This document shows positions 1 through 11,214 of a DNA stretch of 64,000 nt, piece by piece. The position numbers were made by a program, and so were the translations under genes. The notes under the pieces were generated by a model that did not search any database, had not been told where the DNA came from, and worked only from the letters and a program-made list of their open reading frames with translations. Source of the DNA: Paenibacillus sp. N3.4. GTDB taxonomy: Bacteria; Bacillota; Bacilli; Paenibacillales; NBRC-103111. Where the stretch lies: contig NZ_VRTT01000036.1 in NCBI RefSeq assembly GCF_008017805.1, forward strand, positions 1 through 64,000, in the 5' to 3' direction. The first letter of the stretch is position 1, and the number at the start of each line of letters is the position of its first letter.

Positions 1-12
1 GCCAATTTATAA

Positions 13-1200
13 TTACGCGAAGAGCCTTTCTACCAGCCAAATCCCGCCTAATACAAGCACGATACCGGAAGCAGCTACAACAGCCCGTCTCGATAATTTC
101 CAACGATGGAAGAAATACAGCAGCGGTAATAATATCGCAACGATAGAAATTTGCACCGCTTCGATCCCCAGATTAAAACTGATCAAATCTACGGCTAATT
201 CATTTTTGGGAATGACCATTTCCTTCATAATGTCGGCGAATCCCATTCCATGAATCAATCCAAATAAGAAAGTCAACACCCAGCGGTGACTGACATTTTT
301 ACGAATCATGTTATCCAAAGCCACATAGCAAATACTAAGCGCAATGGCAGGTTCTACAATGTAGGCTGGCACATTAATGATCCCCAGCACGGTTAGCGTC
401 AATGTTAAGCTGTGAGCAACCGTAAATGCGGTAATCATGGTAGCATATTGTTTAAATGTTTGTCTGGCAATAAGCAAAGAAAATAAAAAAAGCAAATGGT
501 CGTATCCAGATAAAATATGATTCATTCCAAGTTTGAAAAATGACAACCATCCTGAAGTCGATTGCGAATTGGTACTATTTGCATCGCTAGCCGATTGGTC
601 ATGATGATTCGCAGCTTGCGCTTGTTGAATATCTTGGTACAAGGTTGCATACTCATCAGATGTCATTAACATAAGCCAGCTGCGGTCTTTTCCGGATAAA
701 GCTGCAGTGCTCTTTTGAGGCCCGTACTCAATGGTCAGCAAATCGACATAATTGGTTTTCACATCATTTTCATATAGTTTATCCGTTAAGGAAATGGCAT
801 CCGTTTCAGCTGCGGCGGGATACAATACTTTTAAAATCACCTTCGTCGCATCGCCTTTACGATCAAGAACAAAGCTCTCTACTTGCGTCCAAGCTTTCGG
901 TTGATCGTTGATCTTCAAGGTAACATTCGCCTTGATCATCGCTTCCATCTTGTCTTTCATGGCGTCGAATTCTTCCTGTTCAATCATATGATTGTTGTTG
1001 AGATCTCCACCGACCAATTCGATCACGGACAATTCATCTAATGCATATGTCATTTCTATTTGCGTTTTCGTCATTGTCAGCGTCGTATAGGCAGCGCTGT
1101 AGGCATGAGCTTCAACCATTTGCTTGAAAGGAAGCACAAACAGAAATGAGAACAGCAGCAACGACAATGCGATACGAAGCAAAGGTTTAAACGAAAACAT
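13..1200 (-). CDS. HupE/UreJ-like membrane protein with an exported EF-hand-type domain
   Basis: The 395-residue protein starts with a hydrophobic signal/anchor (about residues 7-25), followed by a soluble domain of about 190 residues predicted outside the cell. A C-terminal membrane block (about 225-395) has the His-rich HupE/UreJ signature: HILSGYDHLLFLF, a conserved AHSLTL segment and FGLIHGMGFA. The outer domain contains one EF-hand-like loop, D66-L-N-N-N-H-M-I-E-Q-E-E77, which suggests calcium binding. HupE/UreJ proteins are known as nickel/cobalt permeases, but this two-part form with a long exported domain is poorly characterised, so the substrate is unknown. The start follows GGGGGAATATC. 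It lies 91 bp downstream of the cohesin-SLH gene, behind a hairpin, so it is either read through from that operon or transcribed from its own promoter. Family assignment is good; function is not assigned. Confidence 0.8.
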   Translation of the reverse strand: MFSFKPLLRIALSLLLFSFLFVLPFKQMVEAHAYSAAYTTLTMTKTQIEMTYALDELSVIELVGGDLNNNHMIEQEEFDAMKDKMEAMIKANVTLKINDQPKAWTQVESFVLDRKGDATKVILKVLYPAAAETDAISLTDKLYENDVKTNYVDLLTIEYGPQKSTAALSGKDRSWLMLMTSDEYATLYQDIQQAQAANHHDQSASDANSTNSQSTSGWLSFFKLGMNHILSGYDHLLFLFSLLIARQTFKQYATMITAFTVAHSLTLTLTVLGIINVPAYIVEPAIALSICYVALDNMIRKNVSHRWVLTFLFGLIHGMGFADIMKEMVIPKNELAVDLISFNLGIEAVQISIVAILLPLLYFFHRWKLSRRAVVAASGIVLVLGGIWLVERLFA

Positions 1201-1240
1201 GATATTCCCCCAGTATACAAATGAATGGTTGTTAAGAATG

Positions 1241-1268
1241 AGAATGCCATTCTTACGAATGGCATTCT
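1241..1268. terminator. Perfect 12-bp stem-loop after cohesin-SLH gene 1
   Basis: AGAATGCCATTC and GAATGGCATTCT pair perfectly around a TTAC loop. It sits between the end of the cohesin-SLH gene and the HupE-like gene. A T-rich tract follows only on the + strand, so on the transcribed minus strand it may be a partial terminator or a processing site. Confidence 0.6.
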
Positions 1269-1291
1269 GTTTCTTTATTTATCTTAAACTT

Positions 1292-2967
1292 TTATTTCAG
1301 CAATAAATTGTAAATCACTTGAGCTGCTTCTGCGCGTGTTGTAATGCCCTTCGGCTCGAACACACCCGCTGTGCGTCCTTGAACCAAAAGAAGTTCAGCC
1401 GCTTGATTCACATACGAGATTGCCCAAGTCGAAACTTCAGCTTCATCTGTAAACGTTGCGCTGGCATTACCGGATGTTTGATTGCCATGAATGGATCCAT
1501 AAGCCCTCATCATCATTGTAACCATTTCCTCACGGGTAATTTGTGCATTTGGATCAAATACTGTTTCGCTCTTACCGTTTACTACTCCTGCTTTTACCGC
1601 GATGGCAATTGCTTCCGCATACCAATCGGTTGACTTCACATCCGTAAATGAAAGCTGTCCGGTTGCGGTAAGCTTCAACGCTCTTACGAGCAGTGAAGTG
1701 AATTCTGCGCGAGTTACGTTGCGTCCTGGTTCAAACGTTGTTGCGCTCGTTCCGTTCACAATTTGTTTCGCTGCCAATTCCTTGATGACATTAGCTGCCC
1801 AATGACCGCTCGGAACATCGGTAAAGCCCTTTGTCACTTCCAGAACAGCATACTTACTGAAGTGGCTGATTTGCGCTACCATTTCGCCGTTGTCATATTG
1901 TCCGCCGATGTATTCCAGCTTGCCATCATCTGCCAAATAATAAACTGCGGCTTGTTTCGGATTTACCGAAGCGCCCACTTTCAAGCGAAGCGTCATCGGT
2001 TGATCGAATTTCGACAACACCGCTCCTGTAGAACCATCCGCAAGTGTAATCGACAGCTTGAAATCGTAAATTTCACCGGCGAGCTTAATGTCCGCTTGCG
2101 CCTCGCTTTGTCCTTTGACGATAGCATCCTTCGCGGCAGACGCTGAGAGCGGCTCTAATTTCAGTGAAATTGAACTGTTTATTAGGGCTTCTGCCGATAG
2201 CTGGCTCGTCAATTGTTTGATTACATTAACAGGTATGTCTATGGTTAATTTATCTGTTTTAATCTCAAGTTGATTTTGTCCGAGCAGTTGGGCTGCGTTG
2301 GAAGGAAGTGCGATTTGCTTCGTATCTGCTGAAACTGGGATAGATACTTTACCATTTGCGCCTGTTTATTTAAATCCTCGGATGTTACAACATATTTCCC
2401 ATCTTTATCGGGATCCGGGTTGTTGTTGTTTATAGGACCTGGACCACCACCGCCACCAGGTCCCGTAACAGCTTTATTCCTGATCTCAATCGTCTTACTA
2501 ACGTTTGCCTCTTGTAAGGTTTTCTCATTTTTACTATTCACTAGCTTTACATTTTCAAGTTGAATCGATAACGATCCTTTTTTCATAACCTCAAACGTTA
2601 ATTTGGCCAAAGATACCGTTCCGTTTTCACCCGGTTTTTCCCCATATTCAGCATGCAAAAATTTGATGTGACCATCTGCTTGTTCAACCGGTGTAGAAGT
2701 CGAAAAACCGGAATCATTAGCTTTCTCGCTTTCTTTAAACTTCAGCAGACTAGCATCATAAGCAATGGATAAATCGTAAGCATGCACATCGATTAGGTTG
2801 CTTCCCTTAATAACAACACTTACTTGATCACCTACGGTAGGTTTGTCGTTGGATACCTCTAGGGTATACGATGCTTCATTCACCGCGAAAACAAACTGTG
2901 GAAGCAGTAATAATAGGAGCAGCGACACTAACGCACTACATGAAAGCAGTTTACGTACATGTATCAT
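1292..2967 (-). CDS. Cohesin + triple-SLH wall-anchored scaffold protein 1 (one frameshift)
   Basis: Two reading frames (2967 to about 2358, then about 2364 to 1292) form one protein of about 558 residues. One missing base near 2352-2364 causes the break; the span becomes a multiple of three when it is restored, and the intact paralogue segment at 12.2 kb bridges it. Order: signal peptide (about 1-28), a cohesin domain (about 30-165, starting SYTLEVSN with KPTVGDQVSVVIKG), a Gly/Pro/Asn-rich linker, an Ig-like region, and three SLH domains. Each SLH has FTDV/FTDE followed by TRAE or TREE, the residues that bind pyruvylated secondary cell-wall polymer. The predicted role is to tether dockerin proteins to the wall; its likely partner is the dockerin protein encoded 79 bp upstream in the same operon. 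The start has AGAGGAC in front of ATG. That it is a scaffold is inferred from domains; whether its cohesin accepts the neighbouring dockerin is untested. Confidence 0.85.
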
Positions 2968-2996
2968 TTAAATTGTCCTCTCTTTAAAGCTTTAGA

Positions 2997-3016
2997 GGAT
3001 GGCATATCAGCCATCC
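2997..3016 (-). other. Intercistronic hairpin between dockerin gene 1 and cohesin-SLH gene 1
   Basis: GGATGGC and GCCATCC form a perfect 7-bp stem with a 6-nt loop in the 79-bp gap. There is no U-tract, so it is more likely an RNA-stability or attenuation element than a full terminator. The second operon has a larger hairpin at the same place. Confidence 0.55.
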
Positions 3017-3046
3017 CCCAAAGTCAAGGATGATAGTATAAAAACG

Positions 3047-6000
3047 TTACTTGGAAGAAAGAATTTTTCTGGATATGAACGCTAAATCAACAATATCTAC
3101 CTTACCGTCATTGTTAACATCCGCTATTTTGTAGGTATCCCAGTTAGGATCCGTGGACATTTTACCATAATATTTTCCTGCAATGGCCAAATCGACTATA
3201 TCAATTACTCCATCGCTATTCAAATCTCCCGGCTCACGCTTTATGACAGAAGAAGTAAAGGTTAGCACAGCATTATTCAATGCAGCAACAGCTTGATCAA
3301 CTTCTGATTGTGCAACAGCTTGATTGTCATAAACCGCTTGAGCACTTGTAATAGCTAATAGCAATACGGCTTTCGTACCTGCAGGATATTGACCAATTAC
3401 GGTTCCTTCTACTGCAGAAGCATACTTCGCCTGAGCATCCTTTATTGCCGCGCTTAATGCCGCCTTATCCACACTCGCAAATATCTGTAAGCTGTGTGAA
3501 ACTCCGATTACATTCGTCGCTCCGCCATCCCCTTCAGTGATCCTTAAATTCGAAAGATTAATTGCTGTATTCGTCAATTCAGTAATCGATGATTTTGTTT
3601 TCCAGTGGAGCACCAATAAATCACCATTTCTTATGTCGGTTGCACCATAACTTGCAGCAATGAAACGAATTTGACCCGGCTTCAATTGTTGATCCACAAT
3701 CTGGAATTGATTGTTTACCGAATCAGCAGCAATAAATTCGACTTGATTCTGATCATAAGTGAATGTGATATCCTGGGCATAAACATTGCTTGTTACATTC
3801 GATAATCCATATGCTAGATCGAACGAACCGCCGGCTATAACATGGCTGGATCCGGTTAATGTCGCACGTACGGAATCTAATGAACCGGATACGGTTATAT
3901 CACTTGTTGCCTTTTTGCCGCCATCTGCCGCGGCCGCCGTAATTGTAGCTGTTCCGGCTCCGACTGCTGTAACTTTACCATTATTATCTACGGTTGCTAC
4001 GTTTAGATTATTTGACGTCCAGATGATGGCTTGATTCGTCGCATTCACTGGTGCAACCGTCGCGAGTATGGTTTGTGTTCCTCCTACAATAAGAGCAATT
4101 GTTGTTGGAGTCAGTGTCACGCCTGTTACAGCAATCTCATTCGGCGTAAATATAAGCAGCGTAGATTGACCTGCAGGAATCGCTCCATTCGCTTTCACAC
4201 GCACTTGCACGCTATGGCTGCCGCTTAGGTCCGGTGCCGCGGATGCGTTATATGCCGTCCAAGCCCCACCATCAATGCTGTACTCCATCGTCGAATTAAT
4301 CCCTACAATGATGTTGTTCACATCGTCGGCTGTTACATTAGGAGCTGCAGGAGATTGTCCATTCGCAGTAAATGTTAATGTCGTCGATTGGCCTGCCGGA
4401 ACTGCTCCATTCGCTTTCACTCGCACTTGCACAGTGTGGTTACCGCTTAAGTCAGGTGCCGAAGATGCGTTATATGTCACCCATATGCCGCTGTCAATGC
4501 TGTACTCCATCGTTGCATCAATACCTAAGATAACGTTATTCACATCATCTGCCGTTACATTAGGCGCTGCCGGAGATTGTGCATTCGCCGTGAATGTCAA
4601 CGTCTTGCTTAGACCTGCTAAGACGTCTCCCATTGCACTCACACGAACCTGAACAGAATAATTGCCATTTAAATCAGGTGGAGTTGCCGAGTTGTAAGTT
4701 ATCCAGCCTGCGTTATTGATGTTGTACTCCATCGTTGAATCAATACCTGTTACAGCCTTATTCAAATCATCTGCGCTCACATTTGGCGCTGACCGCAGCA
4801 AAATACCAGTAACGACAACATCATCAAGTCGGCTTGTTCCGGTTGTTGCTATAAGTGTACCGTTAACCGCATTACTCGAAGCCAAAAGCCACCTTACATA
4901 CAAAGTAGATTGGTTATTAGCTGAGGCTGGTAAAGTCGCGTTATCCAAGCTGACAAAAGTGCTCGCAGTAGTTATTGTAATTGCGGCATTAGGAACGTTC
5001 GACCAAGACGTGCCATCCAAACTATACTGAAGCTTAAATTCTTTGGGTCCGGTACCTGAGCTGGTTTGTTTCGAAGTCACTTGGATATAGGAATATCCCG
5101 ATGCATCGAATGATGCCAACCAGTACCTATCTCCTGACCCATCCCATCCAGAAGTGCTAACGGCTTTACTTCCGCTAGTTGTCGGATAACTAAATGCACC
5201 TGTTGGCCCCACAACGGATATAGGCTTAGCCGCAGCTTTTTTCAGACCACTTGAAGCATTAGTCGTACTGTCTTCAAAATCCCATTTCACCAAAGTCGGT
5301 GGCGTGATTATGTTGCTATTCGTCACCGCAACATCGGTCCATCCGATAATTTTGTTATTTCCATCCACAGATACAATGTAGATATGCTGGCTCGGACTTA
5401 CGAAGATATCCGCATTAGCAACTAAAACTTTGTTATAATCCGTCGCCAATTCCCCTACTGCAGGTTGATACAATGAATTCACTGGACCAACTGCATATTT
5501 CAGCGTACCCGCAGGCACTGCTGTAGCCTTAGTTCCCAGCGCACTGCCTAATGCCCAGGTAAACCCAGTTAAAGCTGGTGCAGCTGTACTAAAATACAAA
5601 TTCTTAATTTGACCTGCAAGCACACTACCAGTCGCTTTAACACGTACCTTAACATTATGCTCGCCGCTCAAGTTGGGAGGAGTGGCTGCAACATAAGGCG
5701 TCCAACCCAACTCATCGATATTATATTCCATGGTTGTATCGATACCCACGATAATTTTAGCGCCAATATCGGCTCTTACGTTAGGTTGCAAAGGTATTAC
5801 ATTAATGATGGCAGAAGCTCGGAAGCCTCCATCCAGCGTCTCCGCATTAATCGTTGTTGTTCCGAGACCCACAATTGATACAACACCGTTTGTTACCTTA
5901 GCGATTGCTTCATTGTTTGAAGACCAAATCACCGATGCAATCGTTGCATTAGCTGGCAACACAGTAGCTGCTAGCGTAATATCCGGATTACCTATCGATA

Positions 6001-9000
6001 CTGTAGCTGAATTTTTATTTAGCTGTACGCCAGTTACCGGGATAAGAGCATCGGTTTTTATCAATTCCCTGGTATCACGAACACGAATCCGAGTACCTTC
6101 AGAAAATGCCCCCGACAGACCTATCGCAGATAGTTTATCTCCAACTTTAAGCTTTGGTATCGGTACTCCGCTTTGACTGGCAATATAACCATCAATGAAA
6201 ACCAGTACATCTCCAGAACCATCATTAATAACGTAGGAGCTGTCATCAGGAATCGCCGTAACCGGACCAAATACTTTTACCAATAGTCCTAAGTTTTCAT
6301 CAATAGTCGAATTCTTTGTCGAAACGGATTTCGGTTGAATCGGTGAACCCGAGCTCACTTTAACAATACTATTGGCAAATTTGTCAAACTCAAGTTCAAA
6401 TTGTTCTCGAAAATTTTGATATGACCATAAGCCCTAATCGTATCTCCGACTTTCAAAGAACCTTCCGGAATTTCACTAAAGGCCATGATTCCGCCGGTTT
6501 CATCCTGTACATAAACGGCATCGTAAAACACCCCTGCCCCGGAAGTTACTTTACCTTGAACCACTACATCCGTATCAGGAGCAAGTTTACGGGCATCGCC
6601 GATTGTGGTAACCTTCGTATCTCGGTGTCCGAGCCATTTCATCGCGTTAAGAGCAAAATCCCCATTATTATTAGGGTCCGTACTCACTTTCAACTGATTA
6701 TCATTGAAGATATTCATCCCAGCAATGAAAAGTCTACCACTGCCGATCTGTTCAGTGACTACCAATGGAATCTGCGAACCTCCTGCGCTTCCCGAACCAA
6801 CCTTATAGGAAACACCTGCTGATGGCGCGCTTTGCTGAAACGTAGATTCATTACCGCGAACCAATATGGAAACATTGCCGCCATCCACAAGCGCGGCTTT
6901 TCCACCGGCAAGGTTATTTCGAGCAAGGCTCGTGCCGCTGTAAAAATCCATGACAGAAACAAAATCTGTCAAGTAATTGGCTAGAGGAACCGGGCGAGTT
7001 CTTACCGCATACTCATTGCCTGTAATCGTAGCCCAGAAATTCCCTGCTCTAGAATCATCATAAATCGTATCACCATTAAACAATACGGTAGACCCTACAC
7101 CTGATAGTAAACTATTGAGGGCAGTACCATTGCTTTTTTCGGATACATAAACCGATCCGCCACCAGTTATAAAGTCTTTGACAGCATTAATCTCCCCAGT
7201 TGAATACGAAGTTGCCGGATGGGTCAACATAAGAATCTTAGTCCCTGCTAAAGCTGCTGAAGTAAGGGTTGCTCCCGTATTTTCAGCTAATGTATAGCCT
7301 TCTTTTCGCATCACTGAGGTAAATGTGGTTAGATTATTCGCATACTTACCCGTATCTGTCGTCGTATTCTCGTTTTGATGCGAAGAATCGATTAATACCT
7401 TGATTCCCAAGGACGGCTTAATCGTAAACGCCTGTTCGAACTTATTGTCTCCAATATTATTTCCGTCGCCTGCTGTCAGCACGACAATAATCTTGTGGTT
7501 CCCTGCAATTGGATTGGCCCACGTCACTTGAGCTGTAGCGGACTTATTGGTAGGAAGCGAGCTAATGACAGCTTCACCAATCTTATTCCCCATCTCTACG
7601 CTATCATAGTAAAAGCTTGCGTTGAGATTGTTGACATTAATAACACCAAGATTGCTGATGCTAGCCGTAAGAGTAGTTGGAACCGCACCTGTAATAGATC
7701 CTTCCGACGCAGTCACGCCGCTAACCTTCACATACAGATCATCAGTCGGAGACCAAATCGGAGCAGAGTAAATTCTATCTCCATCTTTTTGTGTCACACG
7801 TACAACAAACCATTGTTGCCCGCCTACGACATTGATCGTATTCTTCCAATTAAAAGATGTCTTCGATCCGGATGGGCTAATTGAATCAACAACTCTTCCG
7901 CCATTGCTGACGATTTCGATTTTGTCTATGTTATCGTTAGACGGTGTCTTTAAGTAGCTGTATTTAGGATCACTGCTGCTTTCTAAGACAGGATCGCTTA
8001 CATTGATGTCAAATTGTAACGTCTTCGTATCAGTTGTAGAACCCATGTACCAACCGCTAGCCGAAACATCCAATTGAGCATTGGGATCTTCGCTGAAATA
8101 AACGCGCATTTTACGCATGGAATCAAGCAAAGATTCTTGGGTTAGATCTTTTGACACGATTACCGTACGTTTTTTCGTTTGTCCCCAAGTGGCATCATGG
8201 TTGTCTTCCCCGTAAGTAGGCGCTACATGCCATCCCAAATCAAGCGCGCTGAACAGTTTATCTTCTGCGTTCGCATATCCGTAATGACCGGAGCCATTCC
8301 CTACCTCGAGCATTGTAAAGAGCTTATCCACATTCTTGTCATATGGAATAAAGTTATCGAAAGCATTTGCTGACATCGCCGGATGATTAAACTGGGCTAC
8401 GATATTATCGTAAGTCAGAACCCATGCGTAATAATTTTGCAAATTCTGATATTTGCTCCCATCTTCCATGCGATCAATAAAGTTCGATGTTCCAAAAACG
8501 TTGGAGTGCCCCCACGTCGTTGAAGTCATCTCAAAAGCAGGAAATACGACAAAACTTCCGTCTTTTGTATATTTTTTCGCTAAATCTTTCGTTAATTGCC
8601 AATCCGATCCACCTGAACGTTCAGGCATACCTTTGTGATCAACGGTATCTTTATTCACCAAAGCGGAATCGATATCGTGCGAATGGTCAGAGAAAGCAAA
8701 AAAATCGTAATTATTATTCTGCGAGGCCTTCAAAGCATCCTCTGGACTACCAGTCGCATCATGTGAGATATTCGTATGATTATGTGTCGTCCCACGATAA
8801 TGATTACCGCCTGTGAACCTTTGTGCAACCGTGAATGTCCAAGAATAGGTTGATAAATTTCCAACCATATCTTTTGCTTCAACGGTTACTAGATTAGGAC
8901 CTTCATCTAAATCATCCGCTGTAGTCAAAGTCAACCTGATTTGATCGTCTTTCACAATCGCTTTATTCGTGAAATCTTTATCGCCTATTTTTATTTTAGC

Positions 9001-10734
9001 GGTTGCTGCATTCACACCGCTTAAATCAAACATGGAAACAGAGATTGTCGGATGTTTGGTCTCGATGGTATCTCCTTTGGCAGGAAGTGCATTCGAGAAT
9101 GTAGGTCCTTCCGTATCTTCGCCAACTTCCACCGTATATGGACCGGCTGCAATGGTTTTGCCATCTTCCCCTTTGGCCTCAATATAATAAACAAATGCCG
9201 GAGTCGGAACATTTGCCGCTGGAATCGATCCATTGTAATTCATTGCGTCAGCTGTATCCATAACAATCGATTTATACGCTGCATCATTAACAGCTTTGTA
9301 ATATAAGGTTACAGAATCCGCATTTTTGGCAATTGCCGAAAAGGGAAGATTGACATCCGGAATACCTTTCGTCAAGGGGGTATGCGTTAATGCCAGTTCT
9401 CCTCTAATATCGGCGACGTTTCTGATTTGTAAGTAATAGCCGCTTGTATAAGGAGGGGTAATTTGTGATTGTCCAATTATACCTGTAAATGTATAAGATG
9501 AATTCAAAGCTAGCGTTGTATTAGGGTCAATTCCGGTTACTCCAAGAACTTTTACAATGGCTGTTTTTTCTGAATCATCAGCAACCGTTACATTGTAATC
9601 CGAGCCTAGTTTATTAATAGCCATTACTTTCCCGTAAAATTTAACTAAATTCCCTTCTAAAGGCTCTGCTGAATTAAAAGAAGTTAAATCAACAATACGG
9701 ATGTTCTGTGGAGTAGGCGCTGCGGCAACTCCTTGGTCCGTAATGCTGTCCGCAATAAATCGCGTTTGACCTTTCGTGAATGCAACACGTCCAGAAATTT
9801 GTAATTTGTGGCCTTTTGTAATGGTTATAGAAGGTTTATTTAAACCGATGACATTTATTCCGCCACTGGAATCCTGCATATAAAAATTGGTACTTTCTGT
9901 TCCAAGCACATTGTTCTCAGCCGTTACTACACCGGTAATCGTAGCTGATTTCCCTAAATTTGTTGCCAAGCCAGTAGCATCGACTGTGTGAAGCACACCA
10001 ATTGTCGTGCTTCCCAAATCAACAGTACTCGGACCAACTGGATAGGAGGAGTTTCTAGGATTAGGCGATGCTAAAACAAAATCATTCTTGTTGTTTTTAG
10101 AATCCCAACCGTTCCCATCACCAGATACATCTGGTTGCAAACCTGTGTTGGTTAAACGAAAATAAGACATTGTCGCAACACTTGTATTAGCGTCAGCAGG
10201 TGTAGTCCATGAATCATTTGTTCCACTTCCTCCATATCCGAGAAAGTCAACGACTGCAGCATCCGTACTGCCGCTAATCGCCGTCTGTTTGGAGGCAATA
10301 GCAAGTTTTGCACCACCAGCACCAAAATTCACTGAGCCAGTGACAATAACATTAGGGGTTGGCAGATCCAAACCCACTGTATTGGTTTGAGCTGTACACT
10401 GGATCAGGTAATAACCGTAAGCAGGAATCGAACCTGTTAATTTCGTTATCGTAGAGAAAGTTCCAGCCGCTGATGTGTTCTGCAACGACCATGTACTTAC
10501 ATCTACTGGACTACTGGTCGGGTTGTATAGTTCAACGAACCTGTTTTTATAAATACTGCTTCCGTTACCGATGAAAACCTGGCTTATCACTACATGGTTC
10601 GCTTTTCCAGATACTGCTGCTTGCGCTTGTTGCACATTGACTATCAAACTCGTCGGTAAAACCATTGTTAGCAGCAAAAGAATGGTTAGCGCAAGACTAT
10701 ACCATTTCTTGTTCTTACCTGTGATATGTAACAA
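3047..10734 (-). CDS. Giant secreted PHP-metallohydrolase with cohesin and dockerin, copy 1 (one frameshift)
   Basis: Two frames (10734-6355 and 6358-3047) belong to one protein of about 2562 residues; one base is missing near 6398-6403. Order: signal peptide (1-40); lamin-tail-like domain (about 45-170); OB-fold segments (about 245-450); Ig-like region; PHP core (about 641-880) with the metal motifs THNHT, FSDHSHD, FNHPA and GEDNHD; CARDB-like region; a GATase/ThuA-like segment around ILMLTHPAT; an OB segment; Big2; one WDF/YWLASF carbohydrate-binding-like module; four or five 74-residue Ig-like repeats; Big2; cohesin-like domain (about 2286-2423); FIVAR (about 2424-2500); dockerin (about 2501-2562) with two calcium loops, DLNSDGVIDIVDL and DVNNDGKVDIVDL. 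PHP/CehA-McbA proteins are metal-dependent hydrolases, often of phosphoesters; combined with LTD and OB domains an extracellular nuclease or phosphodiesterase is plausible but not shown. It starts at TTG after GAGGGGG. First gene of the operon with the cohesin-SLH scaffold. Confidence 0.85.
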
Positions 10735-10830
10735 TCTATTTCCCCCTCACAAATTTCTTTTTTTGAATATTCAAACATTTGCAAAAATAACTGAAATTTG
10801 GTAAGTTTAGGAAGGCCTCCTTTTGCATGG

Positions 10831-10900
10831 AAAAAAACCTTGACAAAAGATGCCGCCATAGCCGTCTATCAAAGCGCCTCGCCAAAAGCCTATTGATAGC
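10831..10900 (-). ncRNA. Conserved structured 5' leader, copy 1
   Basis: In the untranslated leader of dockerin gene 1, TTGATAG (10893-10899) pairs with CTATCAA (10866-10872) around a 20-nt loop region. The + strand core GCGCCTCGCCAAAAGCCTA plus the adjoining stem arm is identical over 27 nt to the leader of the second operon (20470-20496). A GGCGGC stretch follows, then a run of seven U in the transcript (10831-10837). The layout resembles a cis-acting regulatory RNA with an attenuator-like U tract. It matches no riboswitch class I can recall, so the ligand, if any, is unknown. Confidence 0.5.
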
Positions 10901-10991
10901 GGCTTGTTTTTGTTGAAATCAACTCCTTTGAGAACGTTTACTTGTTAAATAATCTCATGATTGGAAAAATTTCAAACTTTTGAAAAAAGTA

Positions 10992-11044
10992 TTTTTTACA
11001 TTTGATTATATTTTAACTATAAGACATATTAAGTTGATTGTAAA
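10992..11044 (-). promoter_or_regulatory. Predicted promoter and operator of dockerin operon 1
   Basis: On the minus strand TTTACA (11044-11039), a 17-bp spacer and TATAGT (11021-11016) form a sigma-A-type promoter about 280 bp upstream of the start codon. The + strand TTTTTTACATTTGAT (10992-11006) overlaps the predicted transcription start. The same layout is present before the second dockerin operon and the nucleotidase gene. Confidence 0.55.
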
Positions 11045-11107
11045 CCGATTTTTCCGCCTAATCCCTTTACAATTCATTAATATTTTGAAAATTTGAACTA
11101 CTTAAAT

Positions 11108-11126
11108 TTTACATATGTTCATACTT
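11108..11126. promoter_or_regulatory. TTTACATATGTTCATAC box upstream of dockerin operon 1
   Basis: This + strand box (17 bp) differs at one position from the TTTACATTTGTTCATAC at the deoB promoter (20884-20900). It lies about 65 bp upstream of the -35 of dockerin operon 1 and could be a distal operator. Evidence is sequence similarity only. Confidence 0.35.
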
Positions 11127-11155
11127 ATTTTTAACAGCGTACAAAAATGTCAAGA

Positions 11156-11175
11156 TGCCAATCATGCGATTGGCA
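11156..11175 (-). terminator. Terminator of dockerin operon 2
   Basis: TGCCAATC and GATTGGCA form a perfect 8-bp stem with an ATGC loop, 40 bp after the stop codon of cohesin-SLH gene 2. On the minus strand it is followed within a few bases by a TTTTT stretch. Confidence 0.6.
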
Positions 11176-11214
11176 CCTAAACTTTCAACAAGTGTTTTGA
11201 AACAAAACAGATGA

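Noticed and set aside
10831-10900. c-di-GMP class I or other known riboswitch in the dockerin leaders
   Set aside because: The conserved core lacks the GGCAAACC, ACGCAAAGCC and GGTAGC-type segments of that class, and I can match no other class; left as an unassigned leader RNA.
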